From: Flavimaribacter sp024343425 | GTDB lineage: Bacteria > Pseudomonadota > Alphaproteobacteria > Rhizobiales > Rhizobiaceae | DNA: 64,000 nucleotides | Reading direction: 5' to 3' | Assembly (NCBI GenBank): GCA_965227645.1 | Contig: OZ245773.1 | Span: forward strand, 3,658,001-3,722,000 | Shown: piece after piece, positions 8,681 through 17,385 of the stretch | Numbering within the stretch: position 1 is the stretch's first letter | Layout: every line of letters starts with the position of its first letter | Notes under the pieces: model-generated | The model's database searches: none | Told to the model about the DNA's origin: nothing | What the model saw: the letters and a program-made list of their open reading frames with translations, nothing else | Translations under genes and position numbers: made by a program

Positions 8681-8694
8681 TGTTAATGTTAACA
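8681..8694. promoter_or_regulatory. LacI-type operator TGTTAATGTTAACA before the BKACE gene
   Basis: TGTTAA-TG-TTAACA has perfectly inverted 6-base arms that match the arms of the 6619-6634 operator. It lies about 110 bases upstream of the BKACE start at 8573. This shared site is the main evidence that the BKACE gene belongs to the LacI regulon of the neighbouring hydro-lyase and transporter operon. Confidence 0.6.
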
Positions 8695-9444
8695 CATGTA
8701 ATGCAACGGTGTAATAGTACCTGTCAAGCTCCGGGTTTCGCGTGTGAGCGGCAGTGGGTGCGGGATAGAGAAGATTGTTGGCACAACGCGATATTGATGT
8801 GGATCTGGTCGTCCCTTTTGAGACGATCGAGGACGCATTGGGCTCGACACATTCGATTTTCTACAGTGGGGAAGCACGCAGTATTGGTTCGGGTAATGCC
8901 GACAGTTTTTTCCCTTTTGATCGGATTCCCTGGTTCCGGATCACTGATGCGAAGCTACGCGCAGTTTTGCTGCGCTTCGTGTTCGAGCGTGAGCAGAGCG
9001 ACATCATTATCTAGTGGGAATATGTAAACTCCAACGCGGCTGAACGTCACCGAATAATCGATGCGTGATAGTTTCCTTGGAGAATCGTGCCTTTGGGCTA
9101 TAGAGCAGCAAATTGCAGTTGCGGATTCTTTCGGGGCAGAGGATTCTGTGCCCGCGAGCCAGATTTATATTTATGTTTATTACAAAAATCTCTGGGGAAA
9201 ACTTTATCTGCCTCCTCGGACGTTTCAGTGCGTATGAATACTGCGAGGAGCGCGTTCTTGTCCCCTTCCCTCACTGACCCACGAGACAAGCAATTTGTGT
9301 GTGGGGGGGGCTTGTTGGTTCCAGTCAGGACCAACCGGTCACATCAGGCGGCGATCTCATAATTATTCCTGACTGGCACCCAAAAGATGAGGATCTGCCA
9401 CCGACGCAGTTCGAATATCGAGTGCTAAGTGATCGCTTGGAATT
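8695..9444. other. Gene-free stretch, possibly decayed coding DNA
   Basis: About 750 bases without a recognisable gene. A forward open frame at 8775-9014 (79 codons) and another at 9299-9544 (GGDLIIIPDWHPKDEDLPPTQ) have a protein-like flavour but match no family I recognise, and lack convincing ribosome sites. A run of eight G lies at 9303-9310. The stretch may be the worn remains of an older gene downstream of the second LacI regulator. Confidence 0.35.
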
Positions 9445-10476
9445 TCAAGTCGAAGAACGAACGAGGAGTTCAAAACCCACATCCAAAGGTGATGATTTGG
9501 TGCCTTTCCCGCTGATACGGCAGAGCAGCATTTCAGCGGCCTGACATCCCATCTCGTATGCGTGAGAACGTACAGTGCTTAGGGACGGTTGGATAGCTGC
9601 CGCAATTTCAAAATCACCGAATCCGGCCACAGCCAATCTTTCAGGGATGGAAATTCCGCGCGTAGTGCACTCAAATATGGCCCCTGCGGCATGGATATCC
9701 GTGCATCCGATAATGGCATCGAGACTCGGCTCTCTTTCCAACAATTCGGTGAGGCATTGTCTGCCGCTTTCGTAATCTTTTGGCGTCGGAGAACGTGCGA
9801 CCAACGTTGCGTCCATACCGGCGTCACTGACAGCTTCAACAAATCCCTTTCGACGATCCACATAACGGGCCACGTTGCTCCGGTAGAAGTCGATATAGCC
9901 AATGCGCTGCCTGCCTTCGTCAATAATATGCTGTGTCATCGCCCGCATCGCCTGATAGTCGGAGAAGCCTACCGCCATATCGATCACAGGTCTGTCCAAT
10001 GCCCATAGTTCGAGTACTGGCACTTGTGTATGTTTGAGGAGTTTCCGCAGTTTGGCTGTATGATCGCTGCCGATCAGAACAATTGCGTCAGGCCTTCTTT
10101 CCAGAAATGTGCCAACGATCTCCTCTTCACGTTCCAGAGAGAACTCACTGGAAGAAAGAAGAAGTTCGTAACGCTCTTTCGACAGGCCCGCGACCAGCCC
10201 TTCAATTGTACGAGCAAAGTTGGAATGCGAGAGGGTCGGCACAACGGCGGCTACAACCCGGCTTCTTCGTGATGACAGCTCGCCCGCCACTGCGTTTGGT
10301 ATGTATCCGAATTTTTCAGCAGCTTCCTTGACGCGTCGGAGGGTTTCGGGGGCAAGGCGGTCAGGTGAATTGAATGCGCGGGAAACGGTTATCAAGGAAA
10401 CCTTGGCGGCAGCCGCAACATCACGGCCTGTCGCCCACGAGCCATAAGATCGTTTGGTAGTACGTACGCGCTTCAT
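9445..10476 (-). CDS. LacI-family transcriptional regulator
   Basis: A 343-residue LacI/GalR-family protein of the gluconate-repressor type. Its helix-turn-helix (TGRDVAAAAKVSLITVSRAFNSPDRL) is at about residues 16-42, the hinge helix (NAVAGELSSRRS) at about 60, and the effector domain extends to the C-terminus (LDAIIGCTDIHAAGAIFE, VAGFGDFEIAAAIQPSLSTV). It is last in the TctC-DUF1028-LacI series on the minus strand, separated by a strong hairpin. A near-consensus GntR box lies between the divergent tctC and tctB genes (12314-12329), its probable target. It is clearly related to the regulator at 6712 but not a recent copy. Confidence 0.92.
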   Translation of the reverse strand: MKRVRTTKRSYGSWATGRDVAAAAKVSLITVSRAFNSPDRLAPETLRRVKEAAEKFGYIPNAVAGELSSRRSRVVAAVVPTLSHSNFARTIEGLVAGLSKERYELLLSSSEFSLEREEEIVGTFLERRPDAIVLIGSDHTAKLRKLLKHTQVPVLELWALDRPVIDMAVGFSDYQAMRAMTQHIIDEGRQRIGYIDFYRSNVARYVDRRKGFVEAVSDAGMDATLVARSPTPKDYESGRQCLTELLEREPSLDAIIGCTDIHAAGAIFECTTRGISIPERLAVAGFGDFEIAAAIQPSLSTVRSHAYEMGCQAAEMLLCRISGKGTKSSPLDVGFELLVRSST

Positions 10477-10493
10477 GTGTTTCCCTCAGGCAA

Positions 10494-10518
10494 ATAGGGC
10501 GGGAAAATCCCGCCCTAT
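10494..10518 (-). terminator. Strong hairpin between the DUF1028 gene and the LacI gene
   Basis: A perfect 11-base-pair stem (ATAGGGCGGGA paired with TCCCGCCCTAT) with a three-base loop, followed on the minus strand by TTT. It lies after the DUF1028 stop and 18 bases before the LacI start. It would end or weaken transcription entering the regulator gene from tctC and the DUF1028 gene. The short T run makes partial termination more likely than complete. Confidence 0.6.
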
Positions 10519-10545
10519 CGTCATCCCTAGTAAAAGTTGCGGAAA

Positions 10546-11226
10546 TCAGATTCCGCGCTCCTTTCGCCAAATGTCATCCCTGGGCATATCCGGATTGGCT
10601 GGTCGGACGTCATAGTATTCGAGGAGAGGTGTATAAAGATCAAGTATCCGACGCAACTCGCCGATTGGCTCGTCGTGTTCATCAACACGAAGATCTATCC
10701 AGCCGTAGGATTTCTTGTTCATGACGAGAATCGCCGCAGAGAATTGCCCTGCAATCTGACCGCCTGCGTCTCTCCCGGCCTCCAAACAGCGCATAAGCCG
10801 TTCGCCAAGATCAAGTTCGTCGGTAGTTTCCCATTTATCAGCCATCTTCGATATCGTAGCTTCGCTCGTCACGCGATTACCCAGAGATACGAAATTGTCG
10901 ATCGCTATGTGACTCTTGTGATCCTCGTTCTGATTACCGGTCCTCGCCGCAGTTCGACCGTCACGGTCGATCACAGCAATCTGTCGCCATTCGATATAGG
11001 GATCGTTGTCCTCAATCTCGCGCATTACTTTGGGAGCTGCGTATCCAAGCTCCAGGAGGTTCAAACCCAACGGTCCGAAACGGGGATCGCCGTTGGCTTG
11101 TGAAACCAGACCTCCTATACCGGGTTTTAGAAATGGGCATTTTGCTCCAATTGCAAGCGGTCGTGTTGCGATGGCAATGCCGAACATACCTGTGCGCTTG
11201 CAACGCGCGATCACCGAAAATGTCAT
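10546..11226 (-). CDS. DUF1028 predicted Ntn-hydrolase-like protein
   Basis: A 226-residue DUF1028-family protein. It begins MTFSVIARCKRTGMFGIAIATRPLAIGAKCPF, close to the family opening TFSIVA-D-TG--GVAVASR-FAVG. The family is predicted to belong to the Ntn-hydrolase superfamily; Thr2 would become the N-terminal nucleophile once the initiator Met is removed. It would then cleave an amide bond in the cytoplasm. The gene sits 28 bases downstream of a TctC binding-protein gene, so it may process the imported compound, for instance an amide or peptide-like acid. The reaction has not been shown and the role is inferred from position. Confidence 0.8.
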   Translation of the reverse strand: MTFSVIARCKRTGMFGIAIATRPLAIGAKCPFLKPGIGGLVSQANGDPRFGPLGLNLLELGYAAPKVMREIEDNDPYIEWRQIAVIDRDGRTAARTGNQNEDHKSHIAIDNFVSLGNRVTSEATISKMADKWETTDELDLGERLMRCLEAGRDAGGQIAGQFSAAILVMNKKSYGWIDLRVDEHDEPIGELRRILDLYTPLLEYYDVRPANPDMPRDDIWRKERGI

Positions 11227-11254
11227 TTTTTTGCTTCCTACTGCTGACTGATAG

Positions 11255-12235
11255 TTATTTTTTCTCGACGCCTGCGGCGCGTGCGACTTCGCCCCAACGT
11301 TTTATCTCGTTGAGTTGAAAGGCTTTGAATTCTTCCGGAGTATTGGTCTTGACTTGTACGCCAAGTGACTTGAGGCGTTCCTTTAGTTCGGGGTCCTGAA
11401 GAGCTGTAACCACTGCATTTTGCAAAATAGCAAGATTTTCCGCAGGTGTATCCGGCGCTGCAAACAAGCCGAACCATACACTTGCATCATAGCCGTCAAC
11501 GCCTGCTTCGGCGATCGTAGGAACGTCGGGGAGCGCTTCTGAACGGGATGATGTCGTAACGCCAAGCGCCTTGAGTTTTCCAGCCTCGATATGCGGCTTT
11601 ACGGTGTTCATGTTTTCGAATGCCAGATCGATACGCCCGGCAAGCAAGTCAACAACTGCCGGAGCAGAACCGGTGTAGGGGACATGTTCCATTTCGACCC
11701 CCGTCATATTGCCAAAGAGCGCAGCCGAGAGATGTTGGGACGTTCCCGGACCAGTCGAATAGAAGTTGAGTTCGCCAGGATGTTCCTTGGCGTATTCAAT
11801 GAGTTCCTTAACCGAGCTTACGGGTAACTCAGGGTTGACCACCAAGACATTTGGGACGACGCCTACAAGCGTCACCGGAGCGAAATCGGTTGCCGGATCA
11901 TAGGGCAGACTTGCGTAGACATGGGGCGCCGTCGCATGCGTCGGCGTACTTCCGAGCACTACTGAATGACCGGCGTCCCCTGCCGTTGCGACGGATGCGC
12001 TGCCGATGGTGCCGGATGCTCCCGGACGATTGGTTACGGCAATCGGCTGACCGAGGACTTTCTCTGCGCCCGGAGCAATTGCTCTCGAAAGAGTGTCGTT
12101 GGCTCCACCTGCATTCCAAGGACTTACCCAAGTAACGGGCCCGTTTGGAAACTCCTGAGCAGAGGCATGAATTACGCCTGGCAAGAAGATGGCTGCTGCC
12201 ATTGCCAAGGCTCGGACTGGTGCAAAAGTATGCAT
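11255..12235 (-). CDS. tctC: TTT transporter solute-binding protein TctC (Bug family)
   Basis: A 326-residue Bug/TctC periplasmic binding protein with a classical signal peptide (ALAMAAAIFLPGVIHASA-Q). The family's VTWVSPWNAGGANDTLSRA block and the AVTNRPGASGTIGSASV loop are present. It is encoded divergently from its membrane subunits tctB and tctA, with the operator between them, an arrangement that lets one LacI protein control both. It is distinct from the TctC at 3776; that protein uses a Tat-like leader. The substrate is unknown, probably a carboxylate linked to the DUF1028 hydrolase gene that follows. Confidence 0.92.
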   Translation of the reverse strand: MHTFAPVRALAMAAAIFLPGVIHASAQEFPNGPVTWVSPWNAGGANDTLSRAIAPGAEKVLGQPIAVTNRPGASGTIGSASVATAGDAGHSVVLGSTPTHATAPHVYASLPYDPATDFAPVTLVGVVPNVLVVNPELPVSSVKELIEYAKEHPGELNFYSTGPGTSQHLSAALFGNMTGVEMEHVPYTGSAPAVVDLLAGRIDLAFENMNTVKPHIEAGKLKALGVTTSSRSEALPDVPTIAEAGVDGYDASVWFGLFAAPDTPAENLAILQNAVVTALQDPELKERLKSLGVQVKTNTPEEFKAFQLNEIKRWGEVARAAGVEKK

Positions 12236-12313
12236 GTATGTTCTCCTGTTCGGGGTTTTGGTCTCGTTTGTTCTCGTTCGATCGGATCGTGTGATTGATC
12301 ATCGGCAACTCGT

Positions 12314-12329
12314 ATGTTACCGATAACAT
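12314..12329. promoter_or_regulatory. GntR-box operator ATGTTACCGATAACAT
   Basis: ATGTTACCGATAACAT differs by one base from the well-known gluconate-repressor box ATGTTACCGGTAACAT. It lies in the 186-base gap between the divergent tctC and tctB genes. The LacI protein at 9445, of the gluconate-repressor subgroup, is the natural candidate to bind it and control both transporter halves. Confidence 0.7.
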
Positions 12330-12421
12330 CATCGAGGTGCTAATTCGATTTGTCAACCGATTGCAACAGGCCGGCAGACCGGACAATCTGTGTCGGCGAC
12401 AAAAAGGGAACGGAAATCGCA

Positions 12422-12865
12422 TTGATCAAGACACTGAACCGAACAACTCTCGTCACGTCGGCCCTCGTCTTTGCTATTGGTGCCTTTGCGCTAACGCAAG
12501 GGCTCGACTATGGCATCGGCCGCATCCGACGCATTGAAGCCGGTGCATTCCCGGCAGCGATAGGAGCGTTGCTTATTCTCTTCTCAATGGCTTTGCTGTT
12601 CTTTTCTACTAAAGAAAGCAGTCAATGGCGGTTAGGGTTTCCCCGAGGGATATTGTATATCGGCGGGTCCATGTTGTCGTTTATGGTTTTGATCAAGCCG
12701 CTTGGCTTGGCGCTTACGGTGATCGTCGTTACGGTCATAAGCGCCGCAGCGGACAAGAGCTTGAAGCTCCACCAAATTGCAGCATTGTCGGTATTTTCAT
12801 CGATGCTTTGTACAATTGTCTTCATTTATGCTCTGGGGCTCCCCTTAAGCCCTTTCTGGTGGTGA
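12422..12865 (+). CDS. tctB: TTT transporter small membrane subunit TctB
   Basis: About 147 residues with four hydrophobic segments, the size and topology of TctB. The preferred start is the TTG at 12422, giving MIKTLNRTTLVTSALVFAIGA, in which the first membrane helix begins right after a short basic tail as in relatives. An earlier TTG at 12350 would add 24 polar residues that do not look like a TctB leader. It is followed by tctA after nine bases. Together with the divergent TctC it makes a complete second TTT importer. Confidence 0.85.
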   Translation: MIKTLNRTTLVTSALVFAIGAFALTQGLDYGIGRIRRIEAGAFPAAIGALLILFSMALLFFSTKESSQWRLGFPRGILYIGGSMLSFMVLIKPLGLALTVIVVTVISAAADKSLKLHQIAALSVFSSMLCTIVFIYALGLPLSPFWW

Positions 12866-12874
12866 GCTTTCGAA

Positions 12875-14353
12875 ATGTTTGAGAACCTGATTCTCGGTTT
12901 CAGCGTAGCGCTTACCTGGACTTCGCTGTTCTATTGCCTCATCGGAGTGACGTTGGGCACTTTCATAGGCGTATTGCCTGGCCTTGGCCCGATGGTTACG
13001 ATCGGCATGCTTTTGCCGATCACCTACTATCTCGATCCGACATCCGCCATCATCATGCTGGCGGGGATTTACTACGGATCTCAGTACGGCAATTCGACAG
13101 CCTCCATCCTGCTGAACCTTCCTGGCACTTCCGCAGGAGCCGTGACTTGTCTCGATGGCTATCCCATGGCTCAACAGGGTCGCGCCGGAGCCGCACTGTT
13201 TCTCACCACCATCGCCTCATTCATGGGAAGTTGCATTGGAATCCTGGTGCTTGTCGGACTTGCCCCGGCACTCGCCAGTCTAGCGCTCGCATTCGGCCCT
13301 TCAGAGTATTTTGCCCTGATGCTGCTAGGGCTGGTCGCCGCGGCGGTGCTAGTGAAAGATACCGTGATCAAAGGGCTCATAGCCGTTCTGCTCGGCTTGC
13401 TGCTGGGACTTGTCGGTCTGGACATCAACAGCGGCGTGCCTCGCTTCACCTTTGGCATCATGAACCTGATGGACGGAGTTGAACTCGTTCCGATCGCTAC
13501 CGGAATTTTCGGCGTCGCCGTTATCATGGCAAGTGCGGGCCGGCCGGTTGAAACACCCCCCAGAACGAGAATGGGTTGGCGCTCGATGTCGCCGGGAAAG
13601 GGAGAAATGCGGCAATCGCTATTTCCAATATTTCGCGGGGCGGGGATAGGTTCGGCGCTGGGGGTCTTGCCGGGCGCCGGACCCACAGTATCCACGTTCA
13701 TTTCCTATGCTGTCGAAAAGCGTGTTGCCAAGGATCCATCCCGTTTCGGAAAGGGCGCCGTCGAAGGTATAACGGGACCCGAGGCATCCAACAATGCAGC
13801 CAGCCAAACAGGTTTCGTGCCGACATTGACACTGGGTGTTCCTGGAGACCCGGTGATGGCGGTTATGCTCGGGGCATTAATGATCCATGGAGTGACGCCT
13901 GGACCGATGCTGCTGGTCGAGCATGCACCCTTGTTCTGGGGCTTGGCTGCAAGCTTCCTGATCGGGAACCTCATTTTACTCGTGTTGAATATTCCTTTGA
14001 TCGGAATGTGGGTGCGCTTGCTGCAGATTCCTTATGGACTGCTCTATCCCGTGATCATTTCATTCGTCTGTATCGGCGTTTATTCCATTAATAATTCTGT
14101 TTTTGATGTTGGACTTGTCACTGTTTTCGGATTGTTCGGGTACATTATGGGAAAGCTCGGCATCGAAGCAGCGCCAATGTTGCTCGGATACATACTGGCT
14201 CCAATGCTTGAGGAAAATTTTCGGCGCGCGCTCATTCTCTCCCGAGGCGATTTCACCACTTTTGTCGCGAGCCCAATAAGCGCATTTTTAATCTTTGTCG
14301 CCGGGCTTTCTTTGGTCTGGGTCATTTACAAAGAAGCGCGTCGAGCTAATTAG
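12875..14353 (+). CDS. tctA: TTT transporter large membrane subunit TctA
   Basis: A 492-residue TctA-family membrane protein. It begins MFENLILGFSVALTW and holds the family blocks GVLPGLGPMVTIGMLLPITY, ILLNLPGTSAGAVTCLDGYPMA and, in the second half, GIGSALGVLPGAGPTVSTFISYAVEK. It forms the translocation path of the importer with TctB. The start is the ATG at 12875 with GGTGAG about ten bases upstream. Nothing further is encoded on this strand; the gene is followed by insertion-sequence debris. Confidence 0.93.
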   Translation: MFENLILGFSVALTWTSLFYCLIGVTLGTFIGVLPGLGPMVTIGMLLPITYYLDPTSAIIMLAGIYYGSQYGNSTASILLNLPGTSAGAVTCLDGYPMAQQGRAGAALFLTTIASFMGSCIGILVLVGLAPALASLALAFGPSEYFALMLLGLVAAAVLVKDTVIKGLIAVLLGLLLGLVGLDINSGVPRFTFGIMNLMDGVELVPIATGIFGVAVIMASAGRPVETPPRTRMGWRSMSPGKGEMRQSLFPIFRGAGIGSALGVLPGAGPTVSTFISYAVEKRVAKDPSRFGKGAVEGITGPEASNNAASQTGFVPTLTLGVPGDPVMAVMLGALMIHGVTPGPMLLVEHAPLFWGLAASFLIGNLILLVLNIPLIGMWVRLLQIPYGLLYPVIISFVCIGVYSINNSVFDVGLVTVFGLFGYIMGKLGIEAAPMLLGYILAPMLEENFRRALILSRGDFTTFVASPISAFLIFVAGLSLVWVIYKEARRAN

Positions 14354-14448
14354 CGACACGAAATGACTCGACCCTGAAACAACAAGCTCATTTCAGTCCA
14401 TAATTGCCATTCATTTTGATTGGCAGCCATCCGATGCGGCTGGTTGGT

Positions 14449-14574
14449 TTAGTGGTCGTCTTTAGTGGCTTTTAAGCCGAGCGGATGCCGCAAAGCTTTT
14501 TGCGCGGCCTTACCCAGCTTTCGTTGCTCCGTGCCGCTCAGTTTCTGATAATTGCGCCATACATTTGCAATCAC
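14449..14574 (-). pseudogene. Small unrecognised reading frame or gene tail
   Basis: Read on the minus strand from a possible GTG at 14574, this frame gives 41 residues (IANVWRNYQKLSGTEQRKLG...ALRHPLGLKATKDDH) with a rich, protein-like composition and a clear stop. The frame stays open for another 21 or so codons upstream before a stop, without a good start or ribosome site. It may be the C-terminal tail of a gene cut by the IS3-type remnant beside it, or a small protein. No family is recognised. Confidence 0.25.
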
Positions 14575-14679
14575 GAGAATGCTGAAGTGTACCCGATCTG
14601 GGCACAGAACTCTCCTGACCAAATCAGGAACACGGGCTTGCTGCGTGTTCCGATTTCATGAGATGTGTCGTTACCGTGT

Positions 14680-14850
14680 GGCCGATAACACAGTGAGGCC
14701 GATGTTCGTTATAGTCTCTGTGCCAATTCTCCAATTATTCACGGCTTCTGCAAGGCTTAAAAAGCAGTGGGCATTCAGGCACTCTGCCTGGAACCACCCG
14801 TTGAAGGATTCGAGGATCGCATTTTCGTTTGGCTTGCCTGGGCGAGAGGA
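14680..14850 (-). pseudogene. IS3-family OrfB C-terminal remnant
   Basis: On the minus strand the sequence reads GKPNENAILESFNGWFQAEC then LNAHCFLSLAEA, close to the IS3 transposase block around the catalytic Glu (GKP-DNA-IE-FNG-FR-ECL). A frameshift follows and the next block, NWHRDYNEHRPHCVIG, is in another frame. Both ends are lost. The rest of the 14354-14930 gap holds no recognisable gene apart from the small frame at 14449. Confidence 0.65.
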
Positions 14851-14930
14851 GCAAGTCGGGATGAAGACGATAGATGTTCACCGCAAATATAGCATCTTGT
14901 GAGCGACCTTCAATTTCCGCAGGCCCCATA

Positions 14931-16415
14931 TTACGTCGCCCAATGCTCACGGTCGCCGATTGCAACATGGATTGATTTCACCTCCATGTACTCCTCCACG
15001 CCAAGCATGCCGCACTCACGGCCATTTCCCGACCGCTTGAAGCCGCCCATGGGCTGCTCCGGACCACCGATGATAGTGGTGTTTATCCAGCAGCGACCAG
15101 CATGCATTTTGCGGATGGTGCTGATGGCTTTGTCAATATTTTTACTCCAAACAGATGCTGCAAGGCCGTAATCAGTGTCCAAGGCCAACTCAATAGCCTC
15201 TTCGGGATTGTCAAAAGTTATTATCGACAAAACAGGTCCGAAAATCTCTTCCGTAGCAATAGTCATACCTGACTCTACACCAGAAAATACTGTAGGTCCG
15301 ATAAACTGCCCGCCAGATATTTCCATTGCCGCTCCGCCATAATCCAGCACGGCTCCCTCGGCTTTTCCTATTTCGATATAACCAAGGATTTTCTGGTGAT
15401 GCTGAGGTGATACGATGGCTCCAAACTGGCTTTCGGGATCCAGTGGATCACCAATACGAACACGCGCTAGCTTGTCCAAAATTTTCGCCTTAAGTGCATC
15501 CGCAACTGGCGCCTCCACAATAAGGCGCGAGCCGGAAACGCAGCACTGACCAGCATTAAAACACAATCCGAAAACCACACCATCTGCGGCGTCATCAAGA
15601 TTGGCATCCGCAAAAACGATCTGTGGATTTTTTCCGCCGAGCTCCAGCCCAACTTTCTTCAAATTGGATCTTGAAGCCTCCAGCACCCGTTCACCGACCG
15701 CGAGCGAACCGGTAAAGGAAATCATGTCTACGTCCAGATGGACAGATAGCGCCTCCCCCACCTCTGGCCCCAATCCAGTTACGACATTGTATACACCTTT
15801 CGGCAAGCCAGCCTTCGTCAATATATCCGCGAATATCAGGCTCGTGGTGGATGTCATCTCTGACGGTTTCAGTACAACGGAACAACCTGCCGCGAGAATG
15901 AACGGCAGACGCTCGGCTAAAACTATAAAGGGAAAGTTCCAGGGCGTTATTAAAGCCACGACGCCGATTGGCTGCCTGGTGACGAGGCCAAGCATCGCGT
16001 CGCCATAAGTATTGTGGGTCTCTCCTTTTACCATCCGAGCATAACCAGCTGCCGCCTCGTAGTGATCAGCTGCAGCTTCGATCTCAGATCTGGCTTGCGT
16101 TATGGGCTTGCCTGTTTCAAGCGTCTCCCAATAGGCCATTTCGTCAATCCGGTCGCGAATACCCTGTGCAGCACGAATCAGGATCCGGCCGCGTTCAGCC
16201 CCCGATGTATTAGCCCAACAGCGTTCGAAAGCACGACGAGCGGCGCAAACAGCGCGATCAGCATCTTTAGCGGTGCACAATGCGACACTACTAACCTTAA
16301 CGCCATGCCCAGGGCTGACGCGCTCCAATCGCGGTCGATCATCTCCATCGAACCAATCGCCATCGATGAAGTATCCGTTTTTGCGCGTGCTAGTCGGGAG
16401 GCTGTACTTTTTCAT
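14931..16415 (-). CDS. NAD(P)-dependent aldehyde dehydrogenase
   Basis: A 494-residue aldehyde dehydrogenase of the usual length. The catalytic Cys is in CFNAGQCCVSGSRL and the general-base Glu in VGLELGGKNPQIVF. The cofactor-binding TPWNFPFIVLAERLPFILAAG block and the C-terminal GGFKRSGNGRECG are intact. It oxidises an aldehyde to an acid. The start is the ATG at 16415 with GAAAGG upstream, four bases after the permease stop; a longer frame to 16493 overlaps that gene. It is the last gene of the ABC/CoA operon, so it probably oxidises an aldehyde formed from the imported compound, perhaps one made by the divergent GMC oxidoreductase. Confidence 0.92.
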   Translation of the reverse strand: MKKYSLPTSTRKNGYFIDGDWFDGDDRPRLERVSPGHGVKVSSVALCTAKDADRAVCAARRAFERCWANTSGAERGRILIRAAQGIRDRIDEMAYWETLETGKPITQARSEIEAAADHYEAAAGYARMVKGETHNTYGDAMLGLVTRQPIGVVALITPWNFPFIVLAERLPFILAAGCSVVLKPSEMTSTTSLIFADILTKAGLPKGVYNVVTGLGPEVGEALSVHLDVDMISFTGSLAVGERVLEASRSNLKKVGLELGGKNPQIVFADANLDDAADGVVFGLCFNAGQCCVSGSRLIVEAPVADALKAKILDKLARVRIGDPLDPESQFGAIVSPQHHQKILGYIEIGKAEGAVLDYGGAAMEISGGQFIGPTVFSGVESGMTIATEEIFGPVLSIITFDNPEEAIELALDTDYGLAASVWSKNIDKAISTIRKMHAGRCWINTTIIGGPEQPMGGFKRSGNGRECGMLGVEEYMEVKSIHVAIGDREHWAT

Positions 16416-16419
16416 GGAT

Positions 16420-17385
16420 TCACGCCTTTCGTGATGTCCGAGCAAATGTATGGGAGAGAACACGTCTGAGGTTTCCGCTGGAGTAGCTTGCAACAGCGAC
16501 AGCCAGTATGATTCCTATGACGATACGCTGCCAGTACGGGTTAACTCCGAGAAGGTTGAAAGCATTTGCCATCATCCCAATAATAAGGGCGCCGCACAGA
16601 GTACCCAGAACCGTCCCGACTCCGCCCATGAGTGACACGCCGCCTATGGCTGCAGCGGCTATTGCATCGAGTTCCCACCCAATTCCGGTCCGCACAGCCT
16701 CACCGGACTGCATGCGCGCCACCAACATCAACCCGGCGAAGGCGGAGAGAAAGCCACTGATCGCGTAAGTCGTGATCTTCACGCCGGCAACGTTGATTCC
16801 AGCTAGGCGAGCCGCTTCTTCGTTTCCTCCGACCTGATAGATTTGTCGCCCCAGAGCAGTGTATCGAAGAAACAATACCGCCAGGATGCATACAAAGAAG
16901 AACAGGAGCGCAGGCACGGGTAGCCCGAATACGACACCGTCAGCCAGGAGGAACAGTTCGTCGGGCAGAGTCCCGAATATTGGACGCGAATCCGAATAGG
17001 CCATAGCGACCCCACGAACGATGGCCATGCTGGACAGGGTCACGATTATGGGTTGAAAGTTGAAAATAGTGATGAAAGCGCCATTGGCGACGCCGACCAG
17101 GATTCCAGTTAGCAATGCGACGTGGATACCTACGATTGGCGGCAATGTGGCCGACAATCCAGCGATCAATACAGACGACAGTGCGACGACGGAACCAACC
17201 GAAAGATCGAGCCCCCCACCAATAAGCACGAAACACATACCAAGGGCGACGAAACCAAGGAGCGCCGCCTGCTTCAATACGTTTGTCAGATTACCCGGCT
17301 CGAGAAAGTTTGGAGCCAGCAGGCCAAAGCCAATTGCCATCAGAACCAGCACCACCACGAAGGGATAAGCCTTCAGAAATTTCAT
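16420..17385 (-). CDS. Ribose-type ABC transporter permease
   Basis: A 321-residue RbsC-type permease with about ten membrane helices. The family's LGMCFVLIGGGLDLSVGSVVALSSV and WELDAIAAAAIGGVSLMGGVGTVLGTLCGALIIG blocks are present. It pairs with the fused permease encoded just upstream, overlapping it by four bases, to form a heterodimeric channel driven by the dual ATPase. The class imports pentoses, hexoses and related polar compounds. The length is normal, in contrast to its partner, which has an extra C-terminal half. Confidence 0.92.
   Translation of the reverse strand: MKFLKAYPFVVVLVLMAIGFGLLAPNFLEPGNLTNVLKQAALLGFVALGMCFVLIGGGLDLSVGSVVALSSVLIAGLSATLPPIVGIHVALLTGILVGVANGAFITIFNFQPIIVTLSSMAIVRGVAMAYSDSRPIFGTLPDELFLLADGVVFGLPVPALLFFFVCILAVLFLRYTALGRQIYQVGGNEEAARLAGINVAGVKITTYAISGFLSAFAGLMLVARMQSGEAVRTGIGWELDAIAAAAIGGVSLMGGVGTVLGTLCGALIIGMMANAFNLLGVNPYWQRIVIGIILAVAVASYSSGNLRRVLSHTFARTSRKA

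Noticed and set aside
8775..9014. Possible 79-residue gene
   Set aside because: No ribosome site or recognisable family, and it lies in a stretch that looks decayed; reported only as part of the gap.
9297..9310. G-rich tract as a possible quadruplex or frameshift site
   Set aside because: A single run of eight G without further G runs nearby; no coding gene spans it.
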